NCBI GenBank assembly: GCA_040218145.1
Contig: JAVJQK010000070.1
Span: forward strand, 186,001-250,000
DNA from: Sandaracinaceae bacterium
Lineage (GTDB): Bacteria; Myxococcota_A; Polyangia; Polyangiales; Sandaracinaceae
Length of the DNA: 64,000 nt
Reading direction: 5' to 3'
Program-made: the position numbers and the translations under genes
The notes under the pieces: generated by a model
Seen by the model: only the letters and a program-made list of their open reading frames with translations
Told to the model about the DNA's origin: nothing
The model's database searches: none
Shown: piece by piece, positions 9,358-18,145 of the stretch
Position numbering within the stretch: position 1 is the stretch's first letter
How the letters are laid out: every line of letters begins with the position of its first letter

Positions 9358-10239
9358 ATGACGAACCACCGAGCGTTGAGCTTCTCGCATCTGACCGTGA
9401 CCGCGTTGACCGCGGGTGTGCTGGCCGCGGGTGTGATGCTGCTCTCGGCGACCGCCGAGGCGCAGAGCACCGAGTGTCAGCCCGATGACCTCCTGTGTGC
9501 GGAGGTCCGCATCGGGCCCGGGACGGGGAGGCTCCGCATCGGCGGAGGGACGCAGCCCGCGCCGCCGCCCCCGCCTCCCGTCGTGGTGCAGGAGCCGCAG
9601 CCGCCGGTCGTGATCGTGCAGCCGCAGCAGCCGCCCCCGCCGCCGCAGGTGGTCCAGGTGCAGCCGGCCCCGCAGCCCGTCTACGTGCAGCAGCCGCAGC
9701 CCCGGGTGCGGCCTCGCACGCGCTACCCCTACTCGCAGACCGGCCTCCATCTCCACCTCGGCGGCCTCTTCGGTGACGAGCTGGCGATGGGCGGCGGCGG
9801 CGCGGCCTTCCGCATCCGGCCCAACCCGCACTTCGCGCTCGACATCGGCAGCGCCATCTACGGCGGCAACGACTACAACGGCCTCGACCGGGTCGAGGTG
9901 CCCCTCACGGTGGACGCGATCTTCTTCTTCAACCCGCAGCACCGCTTCCAGTTCTATGCGCTGGTGGGGCTCGGCGGCTCGCTCGGCCACGCCGAGGGCT
10001 TCAACGTGAACACCGATCGCCTCGACGACCGCGACTACGCCCACCTGGGCGGCGAGGCGGGCTTCGGCGTCGAGTGGCGCCTCGGCCGTCACTTCGCCCT
10101 CAACCTCGACGTGCGCGGCTTCATCCGCCACCGCGTCGATGGGAACCCGGAGCCGGAGTTCCGCGAGGGCGGCCAGAGCACCGACACGTCGGGCGGCGTC
10201 ATCGGCCAGGCGGGCATGACCTTCTACTTCGGTCGCTGA
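9358..10239 (+). CDS. Outer-membrane beta-barrel protein with Pro/Gln-rich linker
   Basis: 293 residues. The ATG at 9358 was preferred over 9352 because GAGGA (9347-9351) is then 6 nt away. A signal peptide ending ATAEAQS is followed by a short Cys-containing segment (CQPDDLLC). A low-complexity Pro/Gln/Val linker covers about residues 60-120. The C-terminal 165 residues alternate hydrophobic and polar residues with aromatic ends (LHLHLGGLFG, FQFYALVGLGGSLG, FGVEWRLGRHFALNLDVRGF, GMTFYFGR). This is the pattern of an eight-strand OmpA-like barrel with a C-terminal aromatic-x-Arg end. Predicted to sit in the outer membrane; specific function not recognised. A terminator-like hairpin lies about 110 bp downstream. 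Confidence 0.75.
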   Translation: MTNHRALSFSHLTVTALTAGVLAAGVMLLSATAEAQSTECQPDDLLCAEVRIGPGTGRLRIGGGTQPAPPPPPPVVVQEPQPPVVIVQPQQPPPPPQVVQVQPAPQPVYVQQPQPRVRPRTRYPYSQTGLHLHLGGLFGDELAMGGGGAAFRIRPNPHFALDIGSAIYGGNDYNGLDRVEVPLTVDAIFFFNPQHRFQFYALVGLGGSLGHAEGFNVNTDRLDDRDYAHLGGEAGFGVEWRLGRHFALNLDVRGFIRHRVDGNPEPEFREGGQSTDTSGGVIGQAGMTFYFGR

Positions 10240-10348
10240 CCAACAGATTTCGGCTCGCCACGCTCGGGTGACGGGGGTTTCCCGGGCGAGACGGCGGGCT
10301 GGAGACGAGGGACTCACCTCGGGGGAGATCGGCTTGCCGGTCGGCAGC

Positions 10349-10382
10349 GGGCCTGGTTCTCACGAACCGGGCCCGATGTTTT
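10349..10382 (+). terminator. Rho-independent terminator-like hairpin
   Basis: Arms 10349-10359 and 10364-10374 form an 11-bp stem with one G-T wobble around the loop TCAC, followed by GATGTTTT. It lies between the barrel gene (end 10239) and the acidic-protein gene. It argues against the in-frame ATG at 10376 as the start of the next gene, because that codon directly abuts the stem. Confidence 0.6.
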
Positions 10383-10393
10383 CCGTCGGTGGT

Positions 10394-11443
10394 ATGATGC
10401 GCGAGCCGATGACCCCAGAGCGCCTGCAGGAGATCGACGAAGAGCTGTCCTCCTTCGGCAAGAGCGACGAGGCGCTCGCCGAGGTGGTCACCCGGGCCCG
10501 GGCCCTGGCCGCGGAGGCGGAGGGCGACCTGGCCGCGCTGGTGCAAGGGCTCGACGAGGCGCGGGCCGCGGCGAGCGCGTCGGCGCGGGCTGCGGTGCGG
10601 GACGCGGTCGAGGAGCTCACCCCCGACGCGCCGGAGGAGCCCGAGGGCTCGGGGCTGGTCGAGATCCCCGAGGACGTGATCCGCGGAGAGGCGCTCCCGC
10701 CGGTCCTGGACCTCAACGAGCACGACCGGATGAGCCAGCGTCCGCCGAAGCTCGTGGAGGACACGCCGTTCGTGGAGGAGAGCACGGACGTGCACAGCGC
10801 GGAGGACATCGAGCGCGCGATCGTGTCGTCTCGGCCGCCGCCCCGCGACGCCGCCGCGGGCTCCTCCGACATCGCGGGCCTGAGCGTGGACGAGCTGTTC
10901 GAGGACGCCGAGCCGAGCGCGGCCGCGGTGAGCACCGGAGGCGGGCTCGCCGACCTCTTCGACGACGAGGAGGAGCTCCGCCTCAGCGACCCGGACGGGT
11001 TCCAGGGGCTCGAGGGGCAGCTGGAGCCGGCCGAGGCCGACAAGGAGTTCGAGCTCGGCCCTCCCATCGGGGAGGACATGGAGGAGCAGACCGACCTCGT
11101 GCGCGGGGAGGACCTCGCGCGGTTCCCCCTCGTCGGTCAGGAGTACGGAGCCCCCTCGGCGGACGAGGAGCAGGAGGAGTCCACGATGCTCTTCTCCGTC
11201 GACGAGCTCCGCGACATCCAGACCGAGAACACGGCGGGCGAAGGCGAGGACCTCGGCAGCGACGACTTCGAGCTCCTCGTCGACGAGGACGTGCTCGAGC
11301 TGGACATGGACGACGCGCCGCCCGTGAAGCGCTCGGCCGCGCCCCCTCCCCCGGCCGCCGCGTCCGACGAGGACGACGACGGCGAGAACGGAGGCGGCGG
11401 CAAGGGCGGCGGGCTGATCAGCCGAATCCTCGGCCGCAAGTAG
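10394..11443 (+). CDS. Acidic low-complexity protein, function unknown
   Basis: 349 residues if the ATG at 10394 is used; 10397 and 10409 are close alternatives. ATG 10376 is unlikely because it touches a terminator hairpin. The first 80 residues are Ala/Glu-rich and likely coiled-coil helices (EVVTRARALAAEAEGDLA). The remainder is strongly acidic and disordered-looking, with recurring short motifs such as DELFEDAEPS, DLFDDEEEL, FELLVDEDVLELDMDD. The tail is basic/glycine-rich, ending ISRILGRK. No signal peptide or membrane segment was seen, so it is probably cytoplasmic. I do not recognise the family. It converges on alaS with only 4 bp between stop codons. Confidence 0.65.
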   Translation: MMREPMTPERLQEIDEELSSFGKSDEALAEVVTRARALAAEAEGDLAALVQGLDEARAAASASARAAVRDAVEELTPDAPEEPEGSGLVEIPEDVIRGEALPPVLDLNEHDRMSQRPPKLVEDTPFVEESTDVHSAEDIERAIVSSRPPPRDAAAGSSDIAGLSVDELFEDAEPSAAAVSTGGGLADLFDDEEELRLSDPDGFQGLEGQLEPAEADKEFELGPPIGEDMEEQTDLVRGEDLARFPLVGQEYGAPSADEEQEESTMLFSVDELRDIQTENTAGEGEDLGSDDFELLVDEDVLELDMDDAPPVKRSAAPPPPAAASDEDDDGENGGGGKGGGLISRILGRK

Positions 11444-11447
11444 ATCC

Positions 11448-14105
11448 TCAGGCGCCCGCGGCGCGATAGACCGTGGCGATGGCCTCGCCGAGCTTGCTCG
11501 GGTCCTTGCCGCCGGCCTGCGCGAAGTCGGGCCGGCCGCCGCCGCCGCCGCCGACGATCTCGGCCGCCTCCTTGACGAGGTTGCCCGCGTGGAACCGACC
11601 CACGAGCTCCTTGCTCACGCTGCAGGCGAGCAGCGCCTTGCCGCCCGCGTCGGCGCCGAGGAGGATCACGGCCGGCGCGAGCTTGTCGCGGAGCTGATCG
11701 GCCAGCTCCCGCAGCGCCTTGCCGTCGGTGAGCTCCACCGTCGTGCCGAGGAAGGTCACCCCGTCCACCTGCTTGGCGTCGGCCGTCAGGTCCGTCGTCG
11801 AGCCGCTGACGAGCTTCTTCTGCAGCTGCTCGATCTCCTTCTGGAGCGACTTGTTGGTCTCGAGCAGCTTCTGCACGCGGTCGGTCGTCTCGCCGCGCTT
11901 GGCCTTCAGCAGCGCGCCGGTCTCGGCCAGCTCGCGCTCCATCTGGCGCATCACCTTCATCGCGCCGGTCCCCGTCTGCGCCTCGACTCGGCGCACGCCC
12001 GCCGCCAACCCCGACTCGCTGACGATCTTGAACAGGCCGATGTCGCCCGTGCGCGCGGCGTGGGTGCCGCCGCAGAGCTCGATGGAGTCGTGCGTCATGG
12101 TCAGCATGCGCACCACGTCCCCGTACTTCTCGTCGAAGATGCCGATGGCGCCCCGCTTCTTGGCGTCGTCCATCGGCAGCACCTCGGTCTCGATCGGGGC
12201 GTTCTCGAGGATCTTCGCGTTCACGAGATCCTCGATGCGCACGAGCTCGTCGGCCTCGAGTGGACGGCTGCCCGCGTAGTCGAAGCGCAGCCGATCCGGC
12301 CCGACGAGCGAGCCCTTCTGCATGGCCTGCTCGCCCAGCACCGTGCGGAGCGCCCAGTGGAGCAGGTGCGTCGCGCTGTGGTTCCGGCGCGTGCGTGTTC
12401 TCGAGTCGTGATCCACCTCGAGGCGGACCTCGGCCCCCACCTCGAGCGGGGCGCCCTCGAGCTTGCCCACGTGCACGAAGAGCCCGTCGCGCGGCTTCTG
12501 CGTGTCGCTCACCACGAAGCGCGCCTCGCCCGCGAGGATGACGCCGCGGTCGCCGACCTGACCGCCGCTCTCGGCGTAGAAGGGCGTGGCGTTGGTCACC
12601 AGCTGACCCTCCTGGCCGGGCTCGAGGCGCGTGACGCGCCCGCCGTCGTGGATGATCGCGGCGAGGCGGCTCGTCGCCTGCTCCTGCTCGTAGCCGAGGA
12701 ACTCCGTGGCCGGCAGCTCCTCGGCGAGCTCGTGATAGACGCCCTCGACCGCCTGGTCCCCGACCGCCTCGTCGGAGCGGCTGGCCTCCTTGTGGAGCTC
12801 CATCGCGGCCTCGTAGCCGGCCTGGTCCACGCCGAAGCCCTGCTCGCGCCCGATGACCTCCTGGAGATCGAAGGGGAAGCCGTAGGTGGAGTAGAGGTCG
12901 GCCGCGACCTCGCCCGGCAGGAGCTTCTGGCCATCCCGCTCGAGCCAGCGCTCGTTCTTGGCCATGAGCTCGAGCCCCTGGCCGAGGGTGCGTCGGAAGC
13001 GCTCCTCCTCCTGCTTGGTCAGATCCTCGATCAGGGCGCGCCGCTCGACGAGCTGCGGGTAGGCGTCGCCGAGGATGTCGACCACCTTCAGCACCGCCTC
13101 GTGGAAGAAGAGCCGCTCGATGCCGAGCTGGTGCGACTGCCGGATGGCGCGCCGCATCACGCGCCGGAGCACGTAAGAGCGCTTGTCGTTCCCGGGGAAG
13201 ATGCCCTCGCTCATCATGAACGCGGTGGCCCGGGCGTGATCGGCGATGACGCGCATGGCGACGTCGTCGGCGCCGAGGGTGCCGCCGTAGGGCTTGCCGC
13301 AGATCTGCGAGGCGAGATCGACCACCGGGCGCAGCAGATCCGTGTCGTAGTTCGAGACCACGCCCTGGAGCACGCAGGCGAGGCGCTCGAGGCCCATGCC
13401 GGTGTCGACCGAGGGCGCGGGCAGCGGGACGAGCGCGCCGTCCTCCTGCCGGTCGAACTGCATGAAGACGTTGTTCCAGATCTCCACCCAGCCGGTTCCA
13501 TCCGCCGTGGGCTCGTCGCCGAAAGTCGACAGGTCCGGCTCGCCCGCGCCCATGTAGAAGTGGATCTCGGTGCACGGGCCGCAAGGGCCGGTGTCACCCA
13601 TCTGCCAGAAGTTCTCCTTCGCGTTGCAGCGGAAGATGCGCTCCTCGGGCAGGCCCGCGAGCTCCTTCCAGAGCGAGGCGGCCTCCTCGTCGGCGGGGGT
13701 CTGCGCGTCGCCCTCGAAGATGCTGACGACCAGGCGCTCCTTCGGGATCCCCATCGTCTCGGTGAGGAACTCCCAGGCCCAGCCGATGGCGTCGCGCTTG
13801 AAGTAGTCGCCGAACGAGAAGTTGCCGAGCATCTCGAAGAAGGTGTGGTGCCGCGCGGTGTGGCCCACGTTCTCGAGGTCGTTGTGCTTGCCGCTGATCC
13901 GGATGCACTTCTGGCTGGACGTCGCGCGCTGGTAGTCGCGGGTCTCCTTGCCCGTGAAGACGTCCTTGAAGGGCACCATCCCCGCGTTGGTGAACATCAG
14001 GGTGGGGTCGTTGGCCGGGACGATGGGCCCGGACGGGACACGCGCGTGGCCCTTCCCTTCGAAGAAGGAGAGGAAGGCTTCGCGGATTTCGGCGGACGTC
14101 TTCAT
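11448..14105 (-). CDS. alaS: Alanyl-tRNA synthetase
   Basis: 885 residues, the normal full length for bacterial AlaS. It attaches alanine to tRNA-Ala in the cytoplasm and hydrolyses mischarged Ser/Gly. The class II catalytic core is visible from the N-terminus (MKTSAEIREAFLSFFEGKGH, then FTNAGMVPFKDVF and ARHHTFFEMLGNFSFGDYFK). The editing domain carries both zinc-binding motifs, HSATHLLH and CGGTHAARTGDIG. The C-terminal coiled coil and the Gly-rich DHHA1-like end (VGGGGGGRPDFAQAGGKDP) close the protein. It is transcribed toward the acidic-protein gene. The 61 bp upstream separate it from a co-oriented envelope-protein gene. Confidence 0.98.
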   Translation of the reverse strand: MKTSAEIREAFLSFFEGKGHARVPSGPIVPANDPTLMFTNAGMVPFKDVFTGKETRDYQRATSSQKCIRISGKHNDLENVGHTARHHTFFEMLGNFSFGDYFKRDAIGWAWEFLTETMGIPKERLVVSIFEGDAQTPADEEAASLWKELAGLPEERIFRCNAKENFWQMGDTGPCGPCTEIHFYMGAGEPDLSTFGDEPTADGTGWVEIWNNVFMQFDRQEDGALVPLPAPSVDTGMGLERLACVLQGVVSNYDTDLLRPVVDLASQICGKPYGGTLGADDVAMRVIADHARATAFMMSEGIFPGNDKRSYVLRRVMRRAIRQSHQLGIERLFFHEAVLKVVDILGDAYPQLVERRALIEDLTKQEEERFRRTLGQGLELMAKNERWLERDGQKLLPGEVAADLYSTYGFPFDLQEVIGREQGFGVDQAGYEAAMELHKEASRSDEAVGDQAVEGVYHELAEELPATEFLGYEQEQATSRLAAIIHDGGRVTRLEPGQEGQLVTNATPFYAESGGQVGDRGVILAGEARFVVSDTQKPRDGLFVHVGKLEGAPLEVGAEVRLEVDHDSRTRTRRNHSATHLLHWALRTVLGEQAMQKGSLVGPDRLRFDYAGSRPLEADELVRIEDLVNAKILENAPIETEVLPMDDAKKRGAIGIFDEKYGDVVRMLTMTHDSIELCGGTHAARTGDIGLFKIVSESGLAAGVRRVEAQTGTGAMKVMRQMERELAETGALLKAKRGETTDRVQKLLETNKSLQKEIEQLQKKLVSGSTTDLTADAKQVDGVTFLGTTVELTDGKALRELADQLRDKLAPAVILLGADAGGKALLACSVSKELVGRFHAGNLVKEAAEIVGGGGGGRPDFAQAGGKDPSKLGEAIATVYRAAGA

Positions 14106-14166
14106 GACGCGCGAGTCGTACCGCTCGGCCCGACCGGCGGCAACCGCGCAGACCCTCGCGGCGCAG

Positions 14167-15726
14167 CTACCGGAAGACGTAGCCGAACTGGAGCTGCAGC
14201 CGCACGTAGTGGTCGAAGACCGTCTCCATCGGGCCGCCGACCACGTCGTCGAGATCCGGGACGCCGCCCGGGGCCGGAGGGCTCACCGGCCAGACCTCCC
14301 AGAGGCGGCTGTCGGTCCAGGGGTCCATGTACGTCGAGCAGTCGGTCCCCGGGGCGCAGCCGACCTGCCCACGGAAATCGGTGGCGAAGAAGAAGTAGCG
14401 CACGCTCGCGGCGAAGAAGAGCGCGCCCGGCACCACGTCCGGGATCTCGACCCGCAGCTCGAACGCGCTCGAGAAGCCGTTCGAGGGGCCCGTGTCGGTG
14501 CCCCAGACGTTGCGGGTGGTGACGCCCTGGCTGACCCCGACCCGGCCCGCGACGTCGAGGGTGAGGAACACCCACTCCGGGAGCGCGACCAGCTCGATCC
14601 CCGCCCCGATCACGAGCGAGCCGTGCTCCATGGGCGGGATGATGGTGTCGCGCTCCACCGTCTGCAGCTCGGTCGCGCCGAGGTCGAAGGTGAAGTAGTC
14701 GTAGCCCGCCGTGAGCCGGAGCATCGGTGCCCCGTCGCCCTCCCCGAGCAGGTGCCGGAAGCGCGCGCCGACGAAGAGCTCGAGCTGGCTCGTCGGGACC
14801 TCGACCCCGATGGCCGGATCGGCCTCGAGGAAGCCGTTCGTCTTCAGCCCGAGCGAGTGCGAGAACGAGACGAGCAGCCCGAGGTAGGGGAAGGCCTGGT
14901 CTCCGAACGCGCCCGGGTAGAGCTCGCCGTAGAGGCCCGGCTCGAAGTGCCCGATGCCGCCGCTCTGGTAGCTCCGGCTCTGGTCGAAGGTGGCGGTCGC
15001 GGGGTCGACGACCTCGCCGGTGCCGGTGTCGCGGCAGGGGTCGGTGCGGCAGTCCACGCGCCCGTGCTGGGCCGAGTACACCCGCGCGCGGGTCGCCATG
15101 CTGCGGAAGAGCGTGCCGCCGCCGAGGCCGAGCCGGAGCGCCTCGTAGCGCGAGCTGGGCGCGCGCGGCGGCGCCTCCTCGACGGGCTCTTCGATCGGCG
15201 GCGGCGCCTCGACCTCCCGCCGCTGATACCAGGGCGTCTCGCCGGGCTCGGCCACGACCGCCGCCGGGGAGCGCGCCTGCGCGAGGTAGTCGCTCAGCCG
15301 CGCGTGACCGCTCCGACCCACGCCGGAGAGCGACGCCGCGGTCCGCCCGCCCCAGCTCTCGGTGCCGAGCTCCACGCCGTCCGCCCCGTTGCGTACGCGC
15401 ACGCTCCCGATCCAGCGGCGGCGCCGACGACGCACGCGGCCCTCGAGGATGGCGACCGCGTTCAGCTCACGGGCGAGGTCGACGTACTCGGCGTCGGTGG
15501 GTCGGCGGCCGATCCCGAGGCGACGGCTGGCGTCGCGGACCTCGGACTCGTCGATCACGAAGACGCCGTTGTCCTCCAGATCCCGCACCAGCGCGCGCCG
15601 CATCGCGCTCCCGCGCGGGCCGCGGAAGCGCTCGACGATGACCCGCTGGGCGGGCTGGGGCTGCGCCTCCACCGGCGCGGAGGCGAGGAGAAGGATGGCC
15701 AGACAGAGCTGTACTGCGCGCCGCAT
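14167..15726 (-). CDS. Exported envelope protein with probable C-terminal beta-barrel, function unknown
   Basis: 519 residues from ATG 15726. This start begins a clear signal peptide (MRRAVQLCLAILLLASAPVEA) and follows TAGGCT by 11 nt. The first 150 residues contain an alpha/beta-type region (VIVERFRGPRGSAMRRALVRDL... NAVAILEGRV) resembling periplasmic curli/TolB-like nucleotide-free domains; this is a weak resemblance. A Pro/Glu linker follows, then about 330 residues of amphipathic strands ending YVRLQLQFGYVFR, whose terminal aromatic-x-Arg suggests outer-membrane insertion. It lies 38 bp downstream of the alpha-amylase gene and could be co-transcribed with it. No known family assigned. Confidence 0.65.
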   Translation of the reverse strand: MRRAVQLCLAILLLASAPVEAQPQPAQRVIVERFRGPRGSAMRRALVRDLEDNGVFVIDESEVRDASRRLGIGRRPTDAEYVDLARELNAVAILEGRVRRRRRRWIGSVRVRNGADGVELGTESWGGRTAASLSGVGRSGHARLSDYLAQARSPAAVVAEPGETPWYQRREVEAPPPIEEPVEEAPPRAPSSRYEALRLGLGGGTLFRSMATRARVYSAQHGRVDCRTDPCRDTGTGEVVDPATATFDQSRSYQSGGIGHFEPGLYGELYPGAFGDQAFPYLGLLVSFSHSLGLKTNGFLEADPAIGVEVPTSQLELFVGARFRHLLGEGDGAPMLRLTAGYDYFTFDLGATELQTVERDTIIPPMEHGSLVIGAGIELVALPEWVFLTLDVAGRVGVSQGVTTRNVWGTDTGPSNGFSSAFELRVEIPDVVPGALFFAASVRYFFFATDFRGQVGCAPGTDCSTYMDPWTDSRLWEVWPVSPPAPGGVPDLDDVVGGPMETVFDHYVRLQLQFGYVFR

Positions 15727-15764
15727 GGGTCCCGGCCAGCCTACCAGAGCGGGCCGGGGGCCGA

Positions 15765-18104
15765 TCAACGACCGACGAAGACCGCGGACTCGCCCGCGCC
15801 GAGGCTCACGCGCAGCCGGCCGCCGTCGAGGCGCGCGCTGCCGCCGCCCGCGAGCCGCTCGAGGCTCGTGACCGCGCCGAGGAGCGAGCCGGTCAGGCCG
15901 TCGACGCCCCGGTCGGTGATCGCGCCGCCGCGGTTCACGGCCACCACCGCCAGCTCGCCCGGATCGTCGTGAGCGTAGGCGTAGACGTAGAGGTCGCCCT
16001 CCACGAGGAGCGGCACGCGGCGGCCGCGGCGGAGCGCCTCGGAGGCGGCGCGGGCCCGGCCGAGCTCCGACAGGTGCGTGCGCAGCCCCTCCTCGAGCGT
16101 CGACGTCGACGTCTCGCCCATCGCGACCGACGCGAGCGGGCCCGTCCAGACCATGTCGCGGCGGTTGTCCGGGTCGTTGCCGCCCGGCATGCCGAGCTCG
16201 TCGCCGTAGTAGAGGAAGGGGATGCCCGGCAGCGTGTAGAGCACGGTGAAGGCGCGCTTCAGCCGGTCGAAGGCCGCCGGATCGCTCGGCCGGCCCGGGA
16301 GCGAGGCGCAGCCGCCTCCGTCGGGCCAGCGGCAGCCCTGCGCCGGATCGAACGCGGCGCGCGAGGCCATGCGGTTGCTGTCGTGCGTGCCGAGGAAGCG
16401 GACGTGCAGGCCGTCGGGCGCGTAGCGGCTCTCGAAGTCGCGCACCACCGTCTCGACGTCGGTGAAGGCCATGCGGTCGGTGACCAGGCCGTCCTGGAGG
16501 CGGTGGTGGGTGATGAAGTCGAACTGGCCGTCGAGCGCCTGCTCTCCGACGTAGGCGTCGATCCAGTCGTAGCCGTCGGAGAAGGTCTCGCCGCAGCCGT
16601 AGTCCGCCGAGTCCCACTGCCCGACCGCGGTCTCGCCCACGAGGTAGAGCCGCTCGCCGCCCTGGCCGAAGCGGCGGTCGAGCGCGGCCCGGAGGTTGAA
16701 GATGGAGTGGGTCTCGACGTGCTTCACCGCGTCGATGCGGAAGCCGTCGATGCCGAACTCCTCGACCCAGAAGATCGCGTCGTCGATGAACTGCCGCTCC
16801 GCCCCCGGCACGCGCCAGTCGATGTCGGGGAGGTACGGCGCGAACAGACAGTCGAGCGGCCGCTCGCTCCAGCCGCAGCCGGCCTCGGCCCCGCACACGC
16901 AGCCGGTGCGGAACCACTCGGGGTGCTCGGCGAAGTACTCGTGCTGCTCGTGGATCTGGTTGTTGATCAGATCGAAGAGCACCCGGATGCCGCGCGCGTG
17001 CGCCTCGTCCACGAACGCCCTCAGCGCCTCGTTGCCGCCGAAGCGCGGCTCCACGTCGCGGCCGCGCGAAGGCCAGTAGCCGTGGTAACCCGCGAAGCGG
17101 CGGGCGCCGTCGCGGCCCTCGAAGTGCCCCTCGGCCTGCTGGTTGATCGGGCTGAGCCAGATCGCGTTGACGCCGAGGTCCTCGAAGTAGCCGCTCTGCA
17201 TCACCTCGAGCGCGCCCCAGAGATCGCCGCCGTGGAAGTCCGCCGCGTACTCGACCGGGGCGCCGACCGGCGCGTCGCTCTCGCGGTCGCCGTTGGCGAA
17301 GCGGTCGACGACGATCATGTACATCGTCGCGTCCCGCCACTCGAAGGGATCGGCCTCGATCCAGAAGGGCAGGTCCACCGGCGCGGCCTCGCGGCCCTCG
17401 GTGTCGACGGCCCGGACCGAGAGCAGGTGGCGGCCCTCCGCGAGCCCCTCGAGGTGCACGTCGTACGCGCCCGCGCCGACGTCGAGGCGGGCCGCTCCGG
17501 CGGGCAGGGGCGCGCCGTCGAGCGTGAAGGTGACCTCGCGCGGCGGCGCCCCGTCGGCCGCGGTCCGCACGGTCACGTGGGTGTCGGCCGTGCCCCGCGC
17601 GCCGTCGGCGTCGAGCCGGCCGGCCTCGATCTCCGGGCCCGCGTCGCAGGTCGGCATGACGAGCGCGCTGTTGAGGCAGCCGCCGTCGTACTGTCGGCGG
17701 CCCTCCGCCGGGTCGAGGATCCAGGTCCCGTCGACGATGAGCTTGTAGGGGTAGCGCTCGCCGCTCGTGAGGCGCGGGTTGGGTGAGAGGGTGATCGTGA
17801 AGATCCCGTCGCCGTCGTCGTCCCGGAGGTCGAGCGGCGCGTCGCCCCAGCTGGTGAAGCTGCCGGCGATCTGCACCGTCGTGACGCCGGGGCCCGCCGC
17901 GTGGCTCACCGTCAGGTCGCAGCTCCGCGCGGCCCAGTTGGCCTGTCCCGCGTCGCCGGGGAGCGAGGCGTCGTCCGCGGCGTCGGGTACGACGCGTGCG
18001 TCCGGCGACGAGGCCGCGTCCTGCCCGGCATCGAGGCCGGGTGGCACGCCATCACAGCCCATGGCAAATAGGAACAGCCCAAGCGTTACTACGCGCTGAG
18101 TCAC
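15765..18104 (-). CDS. Secreted GH13 alpha-amylase-family lipoprotein
   Basis: 779 residues from a GTG preceded by GGAGG. The lipoprotein signal ends LFLFAMGC, followed by an Asp/Ala-rich linker. Residues about 60-150 form a CBM48/AMPK-type carbohydrate-binding domain (QIAGSFTSWGDAPLDLRDDD, YPYKLIVDGTWILDP). The GH13 barrel follows, with RIDAVKHVE containing the nucleophile Asp, LVGETAVG containing the acid/base Glu, and FLGTHDSNR containing the third catalytic Asp. Region I reads DLINNQIHE rather than DxxxNH, and region IV has THD instead of NHD, so this is an outlying subfamily. It should hydrolyse or rearrange alpha-glucans at the cell surface. It is divergent from a second glucan-acting lipoprotein at 18146. 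Confidence 0.88.
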   Translation of the reverse strand: MTQRVVTLGLFLFAMGCDGVPPGLDAGQDAASSPDARVVPDAADDASLPGDAGQANWAARSCDLTVSHAAGPGVTTVQIAGSFTSWGDAPLDLRDDDGDGIFTITLSPNPRLTSGERYPYKLIVDGTWILDPAEGRRQYDGGCLNSALVMPTCDAGPEIEAGRLDADGARGTADTHVTVRTAADGAPPREVTFTLDGAPLPAGAARLDVGAGAYDVHLEGLAEGRHLLSVRAVDTEGREAAPVDLPFWIEADPFEWRDATMYMIVVDRFANGDRESDAPVGAPVEYAADFHGGDLWGALEVMQSGYFEDLGVNAIWLSPINQQAEGHFEGRDGARRFAGYHGYWPSRGRDVEPRFGGNEALRAFVDEAHARGIRVLFDLINNQIHEQHEYFAEHPEWFRTGCVCGAEAGCGWSERPLDCLFAPYLPDIDWRVPGAERQFIDDAIFWVEEFGIDGFRIDAVKHVETHSIFNLRAALDRRFGQGGERLYLVGETAVGQWDSADYGCGETFSDGYDWIDAYVGEQALDGQFDFITHHRLQDGLVTDRMAFTDVETVVRDFESRYAPDGLHVRFLGTHDSNRMASRAAFDPAQGCRWPDGGGCASLPGRPSDPAAFDRLKRAFTVLYTLPGIPFLYYGDELGMPGGNDPDNRRDMVWTGPLASVAMGETSTSTLEEGLRTHLSELGRARAASEALRRGRRVPLLVEGDLYVYAYAHDDPGELAVVAVNRGGAITDRGVDGLTGSLLGAVTSLERLAGGGSARLDGGRLRVSLGAGESAVFVGR

Positions 18105-18145
18105 GAATGCCTCCGAAGCGACACACTGACGAACCTGCGGCCCGC

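Noticed and set aside
10376-10393. ATG 10376 as start of the acidic protein
   Set aside because: It directly abuts an 11-bp terminator-like stem and lacks an SD outside it.
11589-14522. 977-codon plus-strand frame antisense to alaS
   Set aside because: alaS is unambiguous on the minus strand and this frame shows the His/Leu/Arg/Val-rich composition of antisense shadows.
18107-18145. ATG 18107 as start of the glycosidase gene
   Set aside because: It would place 13 polar residues before the lipoprotein signal; ATG 18146 gives a normal signal ending GVVAC.
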